The position numbers and the translations under genes were made by a program. This document shows positions 25,651 through 35,469 of a stretch of DNA of 64,000 nt, piece after piece (within the stretch, counting starts at the first letter, position 1; every line of letters begins with the position of its first letter). The stretch lies in assembly GCF_004005815.1 (NCBI RefSeq), contig NZ_SACK01000002.1, forward strand, positions 124,001 to 188,000, in the 5' to 3' direction. The DNA is from Mucilaginibacter limnophilus. Lineage in GTDB: Bacteria > Bacteroidota > Bacteroidia > Sphingobacteriales > Sphingobacteriaceae. The notes under the pieces are model-generated. The model had not been told where the DNA came from and did no database searches. It was given only the letters and a program-made list of their open reading frames with translations.

Positions 25651-28600
25651 TTACAGGTTCTCTATCAGCTTAGGTTCTTTAACTGGTTCTTCTTCGGCCG
25701 GCTCAGCATCAGGGTCGCGGCGTTTGTTAGGCGCCATCAACAAGTACATAGCCGGAATAACGTAAAGGGTTAGTACGAGCGAAAACAGCATACCGCCCAT
25801 GATCACAATACCCAGCGATACGCGGCTCTTGGCGCCCGCACCCAGCGCGAAAGCGATAGGTACAACACCCAGCACAACGGCCAAACTGGTCATCAGGATA
25901 GGCCGTAAACGTGAGGTAGCGGCCTCAACAATAGCGTCATATTTACTTATGCCATGCTCCATACGCTGGTTAGCGAACTCCACTATTAGGATACCGTTTT
26001 TTGTCACCAGGCCTATCAATGTAATAATACCTATCTGACTAAAAATATTAAATGTCTGACTAAACAGCCATAGCGATAATGTTGCACCTGCCAGCGCCAT
26101 CGGTACGGTAAGCATTACGATAAGCGGATCTAAAAAGCTTTCGAACTGCGCGGCAAGTACGAGGTATATAAGCACCAGCGCGAAGCCGAATGCGAAAAGT
26201 ATGCCTGATGACCCCTCTTCATAATCTCGTGAGGGCCCGGTTAGCGCAGTACTGAAAGATGGATCGAGGTATTTTTTAGCGATGCGGTCCATTTCTTCCA
26301 AACCATCACCTATGGTTTTACCCGGTGCAAGTCCAGCCTGTATAGTAGCAGATTTATAGCGGTTGAAGTGATATATTGATGGCGGCGCTGAACTTTCTTC
26401 AACTTTCACCACATTGTCAAGCTGTACCAGGTTGCCACGTGTGCCGCGCACATATGTCGATTTCATGTCTAACGGCTGGTCGCGGTTGGCGCGGTCAGCC
26501 TGGGCTATCACCTCATACTGTTTGCCGTTCATCAGAAAATAATCAAGCCTGCCGCCGCTGTAATATAACTGCAGCGTTTGGGCAATGTCGGCTACCGATA
26601 CGCCAAGGTCACGTGCACGGTCACGGTCGGTAGTGACCCTTAGTTCAGGCTTGGTAAATTTCAGGTTAACATCCGTTCCCTGAAAAACAGGGCTTTTCTG
26701 TACCTCGTCAAAAAAGTCGGGCAATACCTTGCGTATTTTTTCAAAATCCTGACTTTGAATTACATATTGTACCGGCAATGAGTTACGGGCACCGCTACCG
26801 CCGCCGCTAATCGTTTGTTCTTGAGTAACTATTGCACGAGCATCAGGCATTTTGGCCAGCTTGCCATTCAGCCAATCGGCAAGTTGCTGTTGAGTACGTA
26901 CACGTTCGTCGGGTTGTACCAGCCCAATACGGCCAAAACCAGAGTTTGCCGAGCCCGCGCCGCCACGCCCCGGTGATACAATTTCAAGATTTACATTGGC
27001 TTCGGGTATCGAATCGGTTACCAACTGAGCTACCTTGTCCATGTACCTTGTCATGTACTCATAAGTGGCACCTTCAGAAGCGGTCGCGTTATAGCGTAGC
27101 ATGCTCCGGTCGTCAAGCGGAGCCAGTTCTGACGGGATGGCTTTTGAGAGCGTTAAGCTAAGGGCCACGCCAATCGAAACAACCAATATCACTACAGCTA
27201 CCCATTTACGCTTCATGAAATTGATAAGCGTTTGGGTATAGCCAGAGGTCATTTTTTCAAAGAAAGGCTCAGTTTTTATGTAGAACTTCGATTTTTTCTG
27301 ATCCTTGCGTATCATTTTTACGCTTAACATCGGCGTAAGTGAAAGCGATACAAATGCCGAGATCAATACCGCGCAGGCAACCACTACTGCAAATTCACGG
27401 AACAGCCTCCCGGTAAAGCCCTGCATAAACACAATAGGCAAAAACACCGCGGCCAACGTTACAGAAGTGGAAATTACGGCAAACAATATTTCTGCTGATC
27501 CCTCAAATGCTGCCTTTCTCACCGGCATGCCTTCTTCTATCTTTTTAAAGATATTTTCGGTAACCACTATACCATCGTCAACCACCAGGCCCGTTGCCAG
27601 TACAATGCCCAGTAACGTCAATATATTGATGGAAAACCCGAACATCCACATGATAAAAAAAGTGCCCACTAATGATACGGGAATATCAATAAGCGGCCGG
27701 AAAGCTATCAGCCAGTCGCGGAAGAACAAATAAATAATAATCACCACCAGGATGAATGACACAATAAGCGTTTCTTCAACCTCTTCGATGGATTGTGTTA
27801 TAAACCTGGTAGTATCATTAGTTACCTTCAGTTGAATATCAGGTGGTACGTCTTTTTTAATCTGCTCAAGACGGCGGTAAAACTCCTCGGCTATTTCTAC
27901 ATAGTTAGCGCCGGGCTGAGGTACCAGTCCCAAACCTACCTTAGGCACGCCGTCTTCTTTAAGCGCGGTTTGCTCATTTGATGAACCAAGCACGGCATAT
28001 CCAATATCACGCAGACGGATCACCCGGTTGCTGTCGCTGCGGATGATCATGTTGTTAAAATCCTGCTCGGTGCGCAGCTTGCCAATTGCGCGTATAGTAA
28101 CTTCGGTGTTATTGCCTTCAAGTTTACCGGCGGGCAGCTCAACGTTTTCCTGAGCAAGGGCATCGCGGATATCTGTAGCGGCAAGGCCAAGTGCGGTTAG
28201 CTTGTTCGGGTCTATCCACAAGCGCATAGCATATTGCCGTTGCCCTAATATATTGATAGAACTTACACCCGGAATTGTTTGTAATGCTTCCTGCAGATCG
28301 TTTTCGGCATAATCATTTATCTGCATTATGTTACGCGTGTTGCTGCTCACAATCAGCGTAACAATGTTATCGGCGTTGGCATCGGCCTTGGTTACTACCG
28401 GCGGCGCGTTAATGTCCTGTGGTAACTGGCGTGCGGCCTGCGATACTTTGTCGCGCACGTCGTTAGCGGCGGTTTCAAGGTCGGCATCCAGTTCAAATTC
28501 AACCGTGATATTGCTTGATCCAACTGAACTTGTTGAGGAAATATTGCGAATACCCTGTACACCGTTGATCGCTTTTTCAAGCGGCTCGGTTATCTGCGAT

Positions 28601-28779
28601 TCAATAACATCTGAGTTGGCGCCGGAATATGAGGTAGATACATTGATGATAGGCGGATCAACTGAAGGAAAATCGCGTACGCCCAGATAACGATACCCTA
28701 CTATACCAAATATCACAATGGTTACCGAGAGTACGGTAGCCAGCACAGGGCGCTTTATACTTACCGACGATAAACTCAT
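25651..28779 (-). CDS. RND efflux transporter permease (HAE1 type)
   Basis: Inner-membrane proton-driven drug exporter of 1042 residues, 12 transmembrane helices with two large periplasmic loops. The start SLSSVSIKRPVLATVLSVTIVIFG is typical of HAE1, and the proton-relay motif GLVVDDGIVVTENIFKK lies in helix 4. Trimer porter elements include ITLIGLVTKNGILIVEFANQ. Its start overlaps the end of the adaptor gene (ATGA) and its end abuts the TolC gene, giving a standard adaptor-pump-channel operon. No local regulator is present. Confidence 0.95.
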   Translation of the reverse strand: MSLSSVSIKRPVLATVLSVTIVIFGIVGYRYLGVRDFPSVDPPIINVSTSYSGANSDVIESQITEPLEKAINGVQGIRNISSTSSVGSSNITVEFELDADLETAANDVRDKVSQAARQLPQDINAPPVVTKADANADNIVTLIVSSNTRNIMQINDYAENDLQEALQTIPGVSSINILGQRQYAMRLWIDPNKLTALGLAATDIRDALAQENVELPAGKLEGNNTEVTIRAIGKLRTEQDFNNMIIRSDSNRVIRLRDIGYAVLGSSNEQTALKEDGVPKVGLGLVPQPGANYVEIAEEFYRRLEQIKKDVPPDIQLKVTNDTTRFITQSIEEVEETLIVSFILVVIIIYLFFRDWLIAFRPLIDIPVSLVGTFFIMWMFGFSINILTLLGIVLATGLVVDDGIVVTENIFKKIEEGMPVRKAAFEGSAEILFAVISTSVTLAAVFLPIVFMQGFTGRLFREFAVVVACAVLISAFVSLSLTPMLSVKMIRKDQKKSKFYIKTEPFFEKMTSGYTQTLINFMKRKWVAVVILVVSIGVALSLTLSKAIPSELAPLDDRSMLRYNATASEGATYEYMTRYMDKVAQLVTDSIPEANVNLEIVSPGRGGAGSANSGFGRIGLVQPDERVRTQQQLADWLNGKLAKMPDARAIVTQEQTISGGGSGARNSLPVQYVIQSQDFEKIRKVLPDFFDEVQKSPVFQGTDVNLKFTKPELRVTTDRDRARDLGVSVADIAQTLQLYYSGGRLDYFLMNGKQYEVIAQADRANRDQPLDMKSTYVRGTRGNLVQLDNVVKVEESSAPPSIYHFNRYKSATIQAGLAPGKTIGDGLEEMDRIAKKYLDPSFSTALTGPSRDYEEGSSGILFAFGFALVLIYLVLAAQFESFLDPLIVMLTVPMALAGATLSLWLFSQTFNIFSQIGIITLIGLVTKNGILIVEFANQRMEHGISKYDAIVEAATSRLRPILMTSLAVVLGVVPIAFALGAGAKSRVSLGIVIMGGMLFSLVLTLYVIPAMYLLMAPNKRRDPDAEPAEEEPVKEPKLIENL

Positions 28780-29843
28780 TGCCTTACCACCTTTTGTACT
28801 TTAACCGGAACACGCGGGCGCAGTTGTATTATGCCTGATGTGATCACACTGTCTCCTTCCTTCAATCCTTCTACTATTTCTATTTGCTTATCCGTGCGTA
28901 AACCAATTTTCACCTGGCGCTGCATGGCCATTCCGCTATCTAGCACAAACACGTTGTTGTTCTTTATATCAGGAATAACGCTTTGCGTTGGTACCATAAT
29001 GGTGCGGGGAATTTCTTCTAATGCAAGGCTTATTTTGGCGAAACTTCCCGCGGTTAATAACCCATCAGGATTGGCTGCCCTTGCTCGTACGGTTATGGTA
29101 CGTGAGTTCACATCAATTGATGGCTCAATAGCATACACAGTTGCTGTAAATGTTTTGCGAGAGCTTTCAATTATGAAATTAACCTTGCTGCCATCTTTTA
29201 TCAGAGACAGATATTTCTCCGGAACGGAAAAAGTGATCTTAGCCGGATCAATATTCACCAGCGTTGCTACCGGTGATGACGGCGAAAGGTACCCGCCCGG
29301 GCTTACATTACGCAGGCCAACAGTGCCTGAAAATGGCGCGCGTATTTCGGTGCGTGTTATCTGAGCGCGTATGGCAGCGCTTTGTGCTTTTAGCGAATTA
29401 AGTGATGCCAGCGATGTTTCGTATTCCTGCTTACTTACAGCTTCTTTTTCGTAAAGCACCCGGTTGCGATATTCGTTTTGTTTGGCAAGGGCAACCTGGT
29501 ATTCATTCTGTGCCAGCGATGCCTGAAGGTCCTGACTGTACACTTTGACTAAAAGCTGCCCCTTTTTTACCCTGCTGCCCTCATTGAAATAAATGCCCGT
29601 TATGGTACCCGATGCCTGGCTAACCAGGTTTACCTGCTCATTAGCACTGATAGTGCCGGTTATATCAATGGTTGTACTTAGTGCCGTATCGCGGACAAGC
29701 AGTATGTTCACAGGTACGGGTCCGCCTCGCTTTCCACCCTTGTCGTCGGGCTTTATTTTATCGTCGCCGCCAAAAAACTTATTGTAAATAAGGTAGGCTA
29801 CAAGTATTGCCAGTAAAAGATAAATTATGTATCTGATTTTCAT
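28776..29843 (-). CDS. RND efflux periplasmic adaptor (membrane fusion protein)
   Basis: Adaptor linking the pump to the outer-membrane channel, 355 residues from the ATG at 29843. This start is chosen because it begins the membrane anchor KIRYIIYLLLAILVAYLIYNKF; the frame continues 37 codons upstream with no support. Lipoyl halves (LVSQASGTITGIYFNEGSRVKKGQLL; RTEIRAPFSGTVGLR) surround a helical hairpin, and the beta-barrel includes TFSVPEKYLSLI. The operon's first gene; a divergent M61 peptidase gene is 177 bases away. No regulator visible. Confidence 0.93.
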   Translation of the reverse strand: MKIRYIIYLLLAILVAYLIYNKFFGGDDKIKPDDKGGKRGGPVPVNILLVRDTALSTTIDITGTISANEQVNLVSQASGTITGIYFNEGSRVKKGQLLVKVYSQDLQASLAQNEYQVALAKQNEYRNRVLYEKEAVSKQEYETSLASLNSLKAQSAAIRAQITRTEIRAPFSGTVGLRNVSPGGYLSPSSPVATLVNIDPAKITFSVPEKYLSLIKDGSKVNFIIESSRKTFTATVYAIEPSIDVNSRTITVRARAANPDGLLTAGSFAKISLALEEIPRTIMVPTQSVIPDIKNNNVFVLDSGMAMQRQVKIGLRTDKQIEIVEGLKEGDSVITSGIIQLRPRVPVKVQKVVRQ

Positions 29844-30020
29844 ATATAAGTAAATCGCCCCGAAAAGCAAAGGCAACCAGTTGGGCAAGTAAAGTAACCG
29901 CTTTATAACCCGCAAAATAATTGGTTTATTGCCGTTAAAGTTTTTATGTATCAACCATTTTACATCTTATTTGTGTTACAATGAGTTGAGTAAACAAGAC
30001 AAAAATTTCTAACTTGCCGG

Positions 30021-31814
30021 ATGAAAAAAATTGTACTATTTAGTTCTATAGCATTATTACTGATCTCTATGAGCAATATGGCGGGCGCTGCAGGAAAAGC
30101 ACAAATATCATATACTTTAACTTTTCCTGAAGCACAGGCACATTATGTTGATGTGGAGATGAGGGTCAAAGGCTTGGCACAGCAAACCACCAGCCTTAAA
30201 ATGCCCGTTTGGACACCGGGATCGTACCTTGTTCGTGAATTTTCAAAAAATGTGGAAAGCTTTAGCGCATGGCATGGCGGCGACCGACTTACCGCAGGTA
30301 AAACCAGCAAAAACACATGGCAGATAAATACAGCCGGCGTTACCGAACTAACCGTTAAATATCGTGTGTATGCTTTCGAGATTTCGGTACGTACCGCTTT
30401 TGTTGATGCATCGCATGCTTTCCTGTCAACATCGGGTATATTTATGTATCCTCAGGGAATGCTTGATCAGCCTTCAACCATAAAGATCATTCCTTATAAA
30501 GGATGGGATAAGGTGTCAACAAGTTTAGCGACTGTAGGTAAAGACCCTTTCACCGTAACCGCTCCTAATTACGATATCTTGTTTGACTCGCCTATTGAAG
30601 TAGGTAACCAGGATATTTTTGATTTTGACGTTGACGGAACCCACTATGAAGTGGCCATGTACGGCGGCGGTAACTACGATAAAGAACGTCTGAAAGTTGA
30701 TATGGCCAAGATCATCCGTGAGCAGGCGTCAATCTTCGGCGAAAATCCTAACAAGCGTTATGTTTTCATCGTTCATAATTTTCAGCGTGGTGGCGGTGGT
30801 TTAGAGCATTTAAGCTCGACCGTGTTGGGCGCTTCGCGCGATGGCTATGGTGACGAAAAAGGTTACCAGGGCTTTTTGGAACTGGTAGCGCACGAGCATT
30901 TTCACTTATGGAATGTTAAACGCCTTCGCCCGATAGCTTTAGGTCCGTTTGACTATGAAAAGGAAAATTATACCACCAACTTGTGGATAGCGGAAGGCTT
31001 TACCGCTTACTTTGAAGGCAAAGTGATCCGCCATGCGCAGATGTACCCGGTAGAAACTTACCTTACTTCGTTGGCAGCTGATATCAACGGTATTGAAAAC
31101 TCACAAGGTGCTAAGGTTCAGTCAGCTTCTGAATCAAGCTTTGACGCATGGATAAAATACTATCGCCCTGATGAAAACTCATCTAACTCATCGGTATCAT
31201 ATTACAGTAAAGGTGCTGTTATAGGTTATTTGATGGATTTGGAGATCATTAACAGCAGCAATGGCAAGTATTCGCTTAACGATGTAATGAATTACATGTA
31301 TAACGAGTACTACAAAACCCGTAAACGTGGTTATACCGACGCTGAATTTAAAGCCGGCGTTGAAAAATTTGCTGGGAAGAACTTTGATGATTTCTATAAA
31401 AAGTATGTGTATGGTGTTGAGCCGGTTGATAATACAAAATACCTGGGTTATGCCGGTTACAAACTGGTTAATGAGTTGGCCGATAATAATGCCCCGTCAT
31501 TAGGCATTGCTACTTCAAAAGGCGATGGCATTGTAGTTACCGCTGTTGCCCGTAACGGCGCTGCATGGGTTGACGGTATTAACGTAAATGACGAGATAAC
31601 GGCCATTGACGGCGCGGCGGTAACTGATTTAAACGCGGTTATCAATAGCAAAAAGCCGGGTGATAATATCAACGTAACAGTAATACGCGATGGTAGGCAA
31701 CTGGTATTGCCAGTTACGTTGTTGAAAGCAACACGTGTACGTTATAAGATAGAACCTGTTGACAACGCCAGTGAAAAACAACTGACTGTTAGAAAAAAAT
31801 GGCTCAAGCTGTAG
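30021..31814 (+). CDS. M61 family peptidase with PDZ domain (glycyl aminopeptidase-like)
   Basis: Secreted zinc peptidase, 597 residues. The signal peptide (MKKIVLFSSIALLLISM) precedes an M61 N-terminal domain (TFPEAQAHYVDVEMRVKG; MPVWTPGSYLVREFSKN), a gluzincin catalytic domain with HEHFHLWNVKRLRP (291-304) and LWIAEGFTAYFEG (E325 third ligand), and a C-terminal PDZ domain (~480-575, with LGIATSKGDGIVVTAVARNG). Members remove N-terminal glycine or alanine. Divergent from the efflux operon and followed by its own terminator. Confidence 0.93.
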   Translation: MKKIVLFSSIALLLISMSNMAGAAGKAQISYTLTFPEAQAHYVDVEMRVKGLAQQTTSLKMPVWTPGSYLVREFSKNVESFSAWHGGDRLTAGKTSKNTWQINTAGVTELTVKYRVYAFEISVRTAFVDASHAFLSTSGIFMYPQGMLDQPSTIKIIPYKGWDKVSTSLATVGKDPFTVTAPNYDILFDSPIEVGNQDIFDFDVDGTHYEVAMYGGGNYDKERLKVDMAKIIREQASIFGENPNKRYVFIVHNFQRGGGGLEHLSSTVLGASRDGYGDEKGYQGFLELVAHEHFHLWNVKRLRPIALGPFDYEKENYTTNLWIAEGFTAYFEGKVIRHAQMYPVETYLTSLAADINGIENSQGAKVQSASESSFDAWIKYYRPDENSSNSSVSYYSKGAVIGYLMDLEIINSSNGKYSLNDVMNYMYNEYYKTRKRGYTDAEFKAGVEKFAGKNFDDFYKKYVYGVEPVDNTKYLGYAGYKLVNELADNNAPSLGIATSKGDGIVVTAVARNGAAWVDGINVNDEITAIDGAAVTDLNAVINSKKPGDNINVTVIRDGRQLVLPVTLLKATRVRYKIEPVDNASEKQLTVRKKWLKL

Positions 31815-31839
31815 TAAAAAAATAACACTTTGTTAGTTA

Positions 31840-31876
31840 AAAAAGCCGTTTTTGTCTATCAGGAACGGCTTTTTGC
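31840..31876 (+). terminator. Terminator after the M61 peptidase gene
   Basis: An 11-bp stem (AAAAAGCCGTT with AACGGCTTTTT) with a 13-base loop (31851-31863) and a T-rich 3' side follows the stop at 31814. Confidence 0.75.
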
Positions 31877-31966
31877 GTTTGATTAGCCGTAAAGACGATT
31901 CGGCACAGTTATGGTATAACAGTAAGTGCATCTATAAAATTGAATATTAATTTAAAAAACAACACT

Positions 31967-32122
31967 ATGAGATCACTACTGTATATAATTGCTGTGATTC
32001 TGATTATAGGATGGGCAATTGGCGTATTTGCATATTCTGCAGCTGGTTTAATACATGTACTATTGGTAATTGCTATTATAGCATTACTGCTGGGCATTAT
32101 CCGCAGACCTACTGCTGTATAA
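31967..32122 (+). CDS. Small Lmo0937-family membrane protein (DUF5670)
   Basis: A 51-residue protein with two hydrophobic helices (LLYIIAVILIIGWAIGVFAY and HVLLVIAIIALLLGIIRR) joined by a short turn, the pattern of the lmo0937/DUF5670 stress-linked membrane peptides. I chose the ATG at 31967; the frame extends nine codons upstream in a basic stretch that is less plausible. It is followed by a strong terminator and stands next to the DUF892, LigD and Ku genes, in keeping with a stress role (inference). Confidence 0.75.
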   Translation: MRSLLYIIAVILIIGWAIGVFAYSAAGLIHVLLVIAIIALLLGIIRRPTAV

Positions 32123-32144
32123 CAAAAGAGATTATAAAAATTAG

Positions 32145-32177
32145 AAAGGCTGTGAGAGATCACGGCCTTTTTTTTGA
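32145..32177 (+). terminator. Strong terminator after the small membrane protein
   Basis: An 11-bp stem (AAAGGCTGTGA with TCACGGCCTTT, one G-U pair) closed by a GAGA tetraloop (32156-32159) is followed by a run of T. Confidence 0.9.
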
Positions 32178-32213
32178 TCCTCACTTAAACCCTCTCGAAA
32201 GGAGAGGAAGAAA

Positions 32214-32239
32214 AGAAAAAAGGCCGCCAATGGCAGCCT
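32214..32239 (-). terminator. Terminator downstream of the DUF892 gene (minus strand)
   Basis: On the minus strand AGGCTGCC pairs with GGCGGCCT (loop ATT; one G-U pair) and is followed by TTTTTT. It lies ~30 bases past the DUF892 stop. Confidence 0.75.
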
Positions 32240-32269
32240 CTTCCTCACTCACATATTTCTGTCACCCAA

Positions 32270-32827
32270 CTATTTTTTCTCGCTTTTAGCAGTTTGGTTA
32301 ATACCCGCTTCAGCAAGTTCGGTTAATAAACCGTCGGTTTTCTTTTCTTCTTGCAAAGTAGCGTCAAGTATTTCAACAGCTTCGTCTAAACCTAATGTAG
32401 CGGCCAAAGTTTTAAGTGTGCCATATGAAGCTATTTCATAGTGCTCAACTTTTTGAGCAGCAGCAATAATGCCCACGTCGCGGGTGATGCTGCCGTCTTC
32501 GGTTTCGCTCATTATTTCTTCACCTTCTTTAATAAGGCCGGCCATTGCTTCACATTTTTTAGCAGCGGCTTTTTCCTCGATTAATTCAAATACACTTTCA
32601 AGACGGGTAACCTGATTTTCGGTTTCGGCTATATGTGTTTCAATTGAAGTGCGTAATTCTTCTGAAGTTGCTTTTTTAGCCATTTTAGCTAAAGCTTTAA
32701 CCAGGTGTTGTTCTGCCCAGTAAATGTCTTTTAACGAATCAACAAATAATTCATGTAAAGCTGATTCTTCTGCGATCTCTGTAGTTTCAGGCGCAGATTT
32801 TTTTGATTTGGTTTTTGCAGTTGCCAT
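32270..32827 (-). CDS. DUF892 / YciE-YciF ferroxidase-like protein
   Basis: A 185-residue ferritin-like four-helix protein. The family opening ALHELFVDSLKDIYWAEQHLVKAL and later HIAETENQVTRLESVFELI and KVEHYEIASYGTLKTLAATLG carry the Glu/His residues expected to bind a di-iron site. The Lys/Ala-rich N-terminus (TKSKKSAPE) is a disordered tail, typical for Bacteroidota copies. YciF proteins are stress-induced in other bacteria. The gene lies upstream of nothing but its own terminator and downstream of ligD by 95 bases. Function in stress is inference. Confidence 0.9.
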   Translation of the reverse strand: MATAKTKSKKSAPETTEIAEESALHELFVDSLKDIYWAEQHLVKALAKMAKKATSEELRTSIETHIAETENQVTRLESVFELIEEKAAAKKCEAMAGLIKEGEEIMSETEDGSITRDVGIIAAAQKVEHYEIASYGTLKTLAATLGLDEAVEILDATLQEEKKTDGLLTELAEAGINQTAKSEKK

Positions 32828-32922
32828 AATGTAGATTCTTTTTTAATGTTTTTCTTTTTATCAATATGCTAATACTATGCCAATGCGGTATTTTTAAATA
32901 ATTAAATTAATTAATATTCAAT

Positions 32923-35466
32923 TTATTGGCTTTCAGTATATTCTTTCAGCCGCTCCAATCCTTTTTTAAGGTCTGCTTTTGTGCTGTGCAGGTCTTTCCA
33001 TGGATCATCTATTTTATCAGCACGCTCCTTTATATTATAAATGGTGAAGTTTGACAGCTTTAAATCATAGTTTACTTCATCCCAATGCAGTGGTGCCGAT
33101 ACTGTAGCACCCGGTTTTGGCCGTACTGAATAAGGGCAGGCAATGGTTTGGCCGCGACGGTTCTGCAAAAAGTCGATATATACTTTATTTGGACGTTTTG
33201 CCGGACTGCGTTCTATACTTGTAGTATCGGGTAGTTCATCATGTACTAAATTGGCTACGTACTCGGCGAACATCTTCACAAAGTCATAATCATATTTAGC
33301 GCCCAAATAGCAGTATATGTGCAACCCTTTTGAGCCTGACGTTTTAATAAACACATCAAGCTTCATCCGGTCAAACACTTCTTTAGTTTTCAGTGCGGCA
33401 TCAACCGCCTGACTGAACGGTACATCATGCGGGTCAATGTCTATCACCACATATTCCGGGTTTTCAGGTTTTTTGTATGTACTCAACCAGGGGTTAATTT
33501 CAATGCAACCTAAATTTACCATGTATAACAACGTGGCGGCATCGGTACCGATAATGTAATTGATATCTTTATCGTTACTTTCTGAATACAGCTTTTCCGT
33601 TTTTATCCAATCGGGCAGCGGCATGGTGTTGTCTTTCTGAAAAAAGCCGGGGTCATCTATACCGTTCGGTTGCCTGCGCATCGATATGGGTTTGTCTTTC
33701 AGATAAGGCAATATGCGGTCGGCCATGCTTTCATAATACTTTACCAGCTCACCTTTAGTAATACCTTCATTCTTCCAGAATATTTTGTTGGGATGGGATA
33801 TTTTAACCTTCTTACGGCCAAAGGTAAATTCCATATCATCGGCCATTTGCTTATCCGGGGTTTCGGCTACTACCTCTTCAGTTTCCTTATCAATGCGTAA
33901 TCCTTTATAAACCGGGTGCCGTAAATGTCCGTCTTCAGTCCATTCGGTATACCAAACCTCGCAAACCAGTTCGGGCTTAAGCCAGGTGATTTTTGTACGC
34001 TGATGCACCTTCTCATTAAATGGACGCTCCTTGGTAATCAGTGGTTCCATTTTGGCGTACAGGTCTTTCAGGCTTTCCTCGTTAAAGCCTGTACCGCAAT
34101 TGCCAATGTATTTTATACTGTCGCCCTGGTTAATGCCTAATATCAAAGCACCAAAATGCTTGCGCGAACCTGTAGGCGCTGAAAAGCCGCAGATAATCGC
34201 TTCTTGTGAACTTTGGTACTTGAACTTAAGCCACCTGTCGGTGCGCTTACCGCTCAAATAATAGCTCTGGCTATCTTTGCCAATTATGCCTTCCCATTCT
34301 TCTTTTTTCGCTTGCGCGAAAAGATCGCTGCCCTTGCCTTCAACGTGCCCGTTATAAACAATAGCTGTTAAGTTATGCTGACTGATAAATTTTTCAAGCA
34401 GCGTTTTGCGCTTAATCAGTTCAATATCACGCAGGTCGTGCCCGTCAAGGTTCAGGAGATCGAAAACGTAGTACTTTAAGGTTAAGTTCTTTTTATCGCC
34501 GCCATAGTTTTGTATATCCTGAAAGCGGCTTCTGCCGTTATCATCCTCAATTACCAACTCGCCATCAAGAATGGCTTCTTTGCTTATTTTTTTAAGCTCT
34601 TGTATAACCTTTGGATACTTCTCACTAAAATCAATTCCATTTCGCGAGATCAGCTTCGCCTTTTTACCGGTATAGCCAATGGCACGATAGCCATCAAGCT
34701 TGCGTTCATATATCCAGCCGGCATCGTCAACCAGTTTGTCTTCAAGCTTGGCCATCATAGGCATATACGTTCTGCCACCAGTTGGAGCATCTTTAACTTC
34801 CTCCTCAATATCTTCAGATTCTTTTGGTTCTTTAGGAATATCTTTAGTGTTTGATTCAAGTGTTTTTACCTTATGGTTTTTGGGCAGGGCTTTGGCTTTG
34901 CCGCCCTTGTTGTTCTTCATGGCCTTTACATTGTCGGGCACAAAGTCTTCACTGTTAAAACTATCCAACGCGTATTCGTCACGGTGTTTAATTAGCAGCC
35001 ACGAATTATTTTCGTCTGATCCCTTCAGCTTTACCAGCGCGAACTCACCATTAAGTATCTTGCCTTTCAACCTGAACTTAAGATTGCCTGATTTTAAGCC
35101 CGCGCGTAAAATTTTGATATCATCTTTCCGATCATCAGCAAGCGACTCATATGTGCCGTTATCCCATAGCAGAACTACTCCGCCACCGTAGTTGCCTTCG
35201 GGTATTATGCCTTCGAAATACTGATAATCTATCGGGTGGTCCTCTACCATCATAGCCAGCCGCTTATCGTCAGGGTTTAGTGAGGGGCCTTTAGGTACCG
35301 CCCAGCTTTTTAGCGTGCCATCAAGCTCGAGCCTGAAATCATAATGCAAATGTGATGCATGATGCCGCTGCACCACAAAGTTGAGTGTTTTGTTATCGCT
35401 TTTACCACCCTTTGGTTCGCTGGTTTGCTTAAAGTCGCGTTTATTAACATACTCCTTTAACCCCAT
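32923..35466 (-). CDS. ligD: DNA ligase D (LigD) for non-homologous end joining
   Basis: Multi-domain double-strand-break repair enzyme, 847 residues, order phosphoesterase-ligase-polymerase. The 3'-phosphoesterase domain is at ~25-165 (RHHASHLHYDFRLELDG), the ATP-dependent ligase at ~235-540 with the adenylated Lys in YERKLDGYRA (K256), and the primase-like polymerase at ~545-847 (ISHPNKIFWKNEGITKGEL; YVVIDIDPHDVPF with the metal Asp pair). A Lys/Glu-rich linker lies between the first two. The Ku gene is three bases upstream, so the two form a complete bacterial NHEJ operon. Confidence 0.97.
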   Translation of the reverse strand: MGLKEYVNKRDFKQTSEPKGGKSDNKTLNFVVQRHHASHLHYDFRLELDGTLKSWAVPKGPSLNPDDKRLAMMVEDHPIDYQYFEGIIPEGNYGGGVVLLWDNGTYESLADDRKDDIKILRAGLKSGNLKFRLKGKILNGEFALVKLKGSDENNSWLLIKHRDEYALDSFNSEDFVPDNVKAMKNNKGGKAKALPKNHKVKTLESNTKDIPKEPKESEDIEEEVKDAPTGGRTYMPMMAKLEDKLVDDAGWIYERKLDGYRAIGYTGKKAKLISRNGIDFSEKYPKVIQELKKISKEAILDGELVIEDDNGRSRFQDIQNYGGDKKNLTLKYYVFDLLNLDGHDLRDIELIKRKTLLEKFISQHNLTAIVYNGHVEGKGSDLFAQAKKEEWEGIIGKDSQSYYLSGKRTDRWLKFKYQSSQEAIICGFSAPTGSRKHFGALILGINQGDSIKYIGNCGTGFNEESLKDLYAKMEPLITKERPFNEKVHQRTKITWLKPELVCEVWYTEWTEDGHLRHPVYKGLRIDKETEEVVAETPDKQMADDMEFTFGRKKVKISHPNKIFWKNEGITKGELVKYYESMADRILPYLKDKPISMRRQPNGIDDPGFFQKDNTMPLPDWIKTEKLYSESNDKDINYIIGTDAATLLYMVNLGCIEINPWLSTYKKPENPEYVVIDIDPHDVPFSQAVDAALKTKEVFDRMKLDVFIKTSGSKGLHIYCYLGAKYDYDFVKMFAEYVANLVHDELPDTTSIERSPAKRPNKVYIDFLQNRRGQTIACPYSVRPKPGATVSAPLHWDEVNYDLKLSNFTIYNIKERADKIDDPWKDLHSTKADLKKGLERLKEYTESQ

Positions 35467-35469
35467 AGC

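Noticed and set aside
29844..29954. 37-codon N-terminal extension of the RND adaptor
   Set aside because: It precedes the membrane anchor without a feature, and the ATG at 29843 matches family length.
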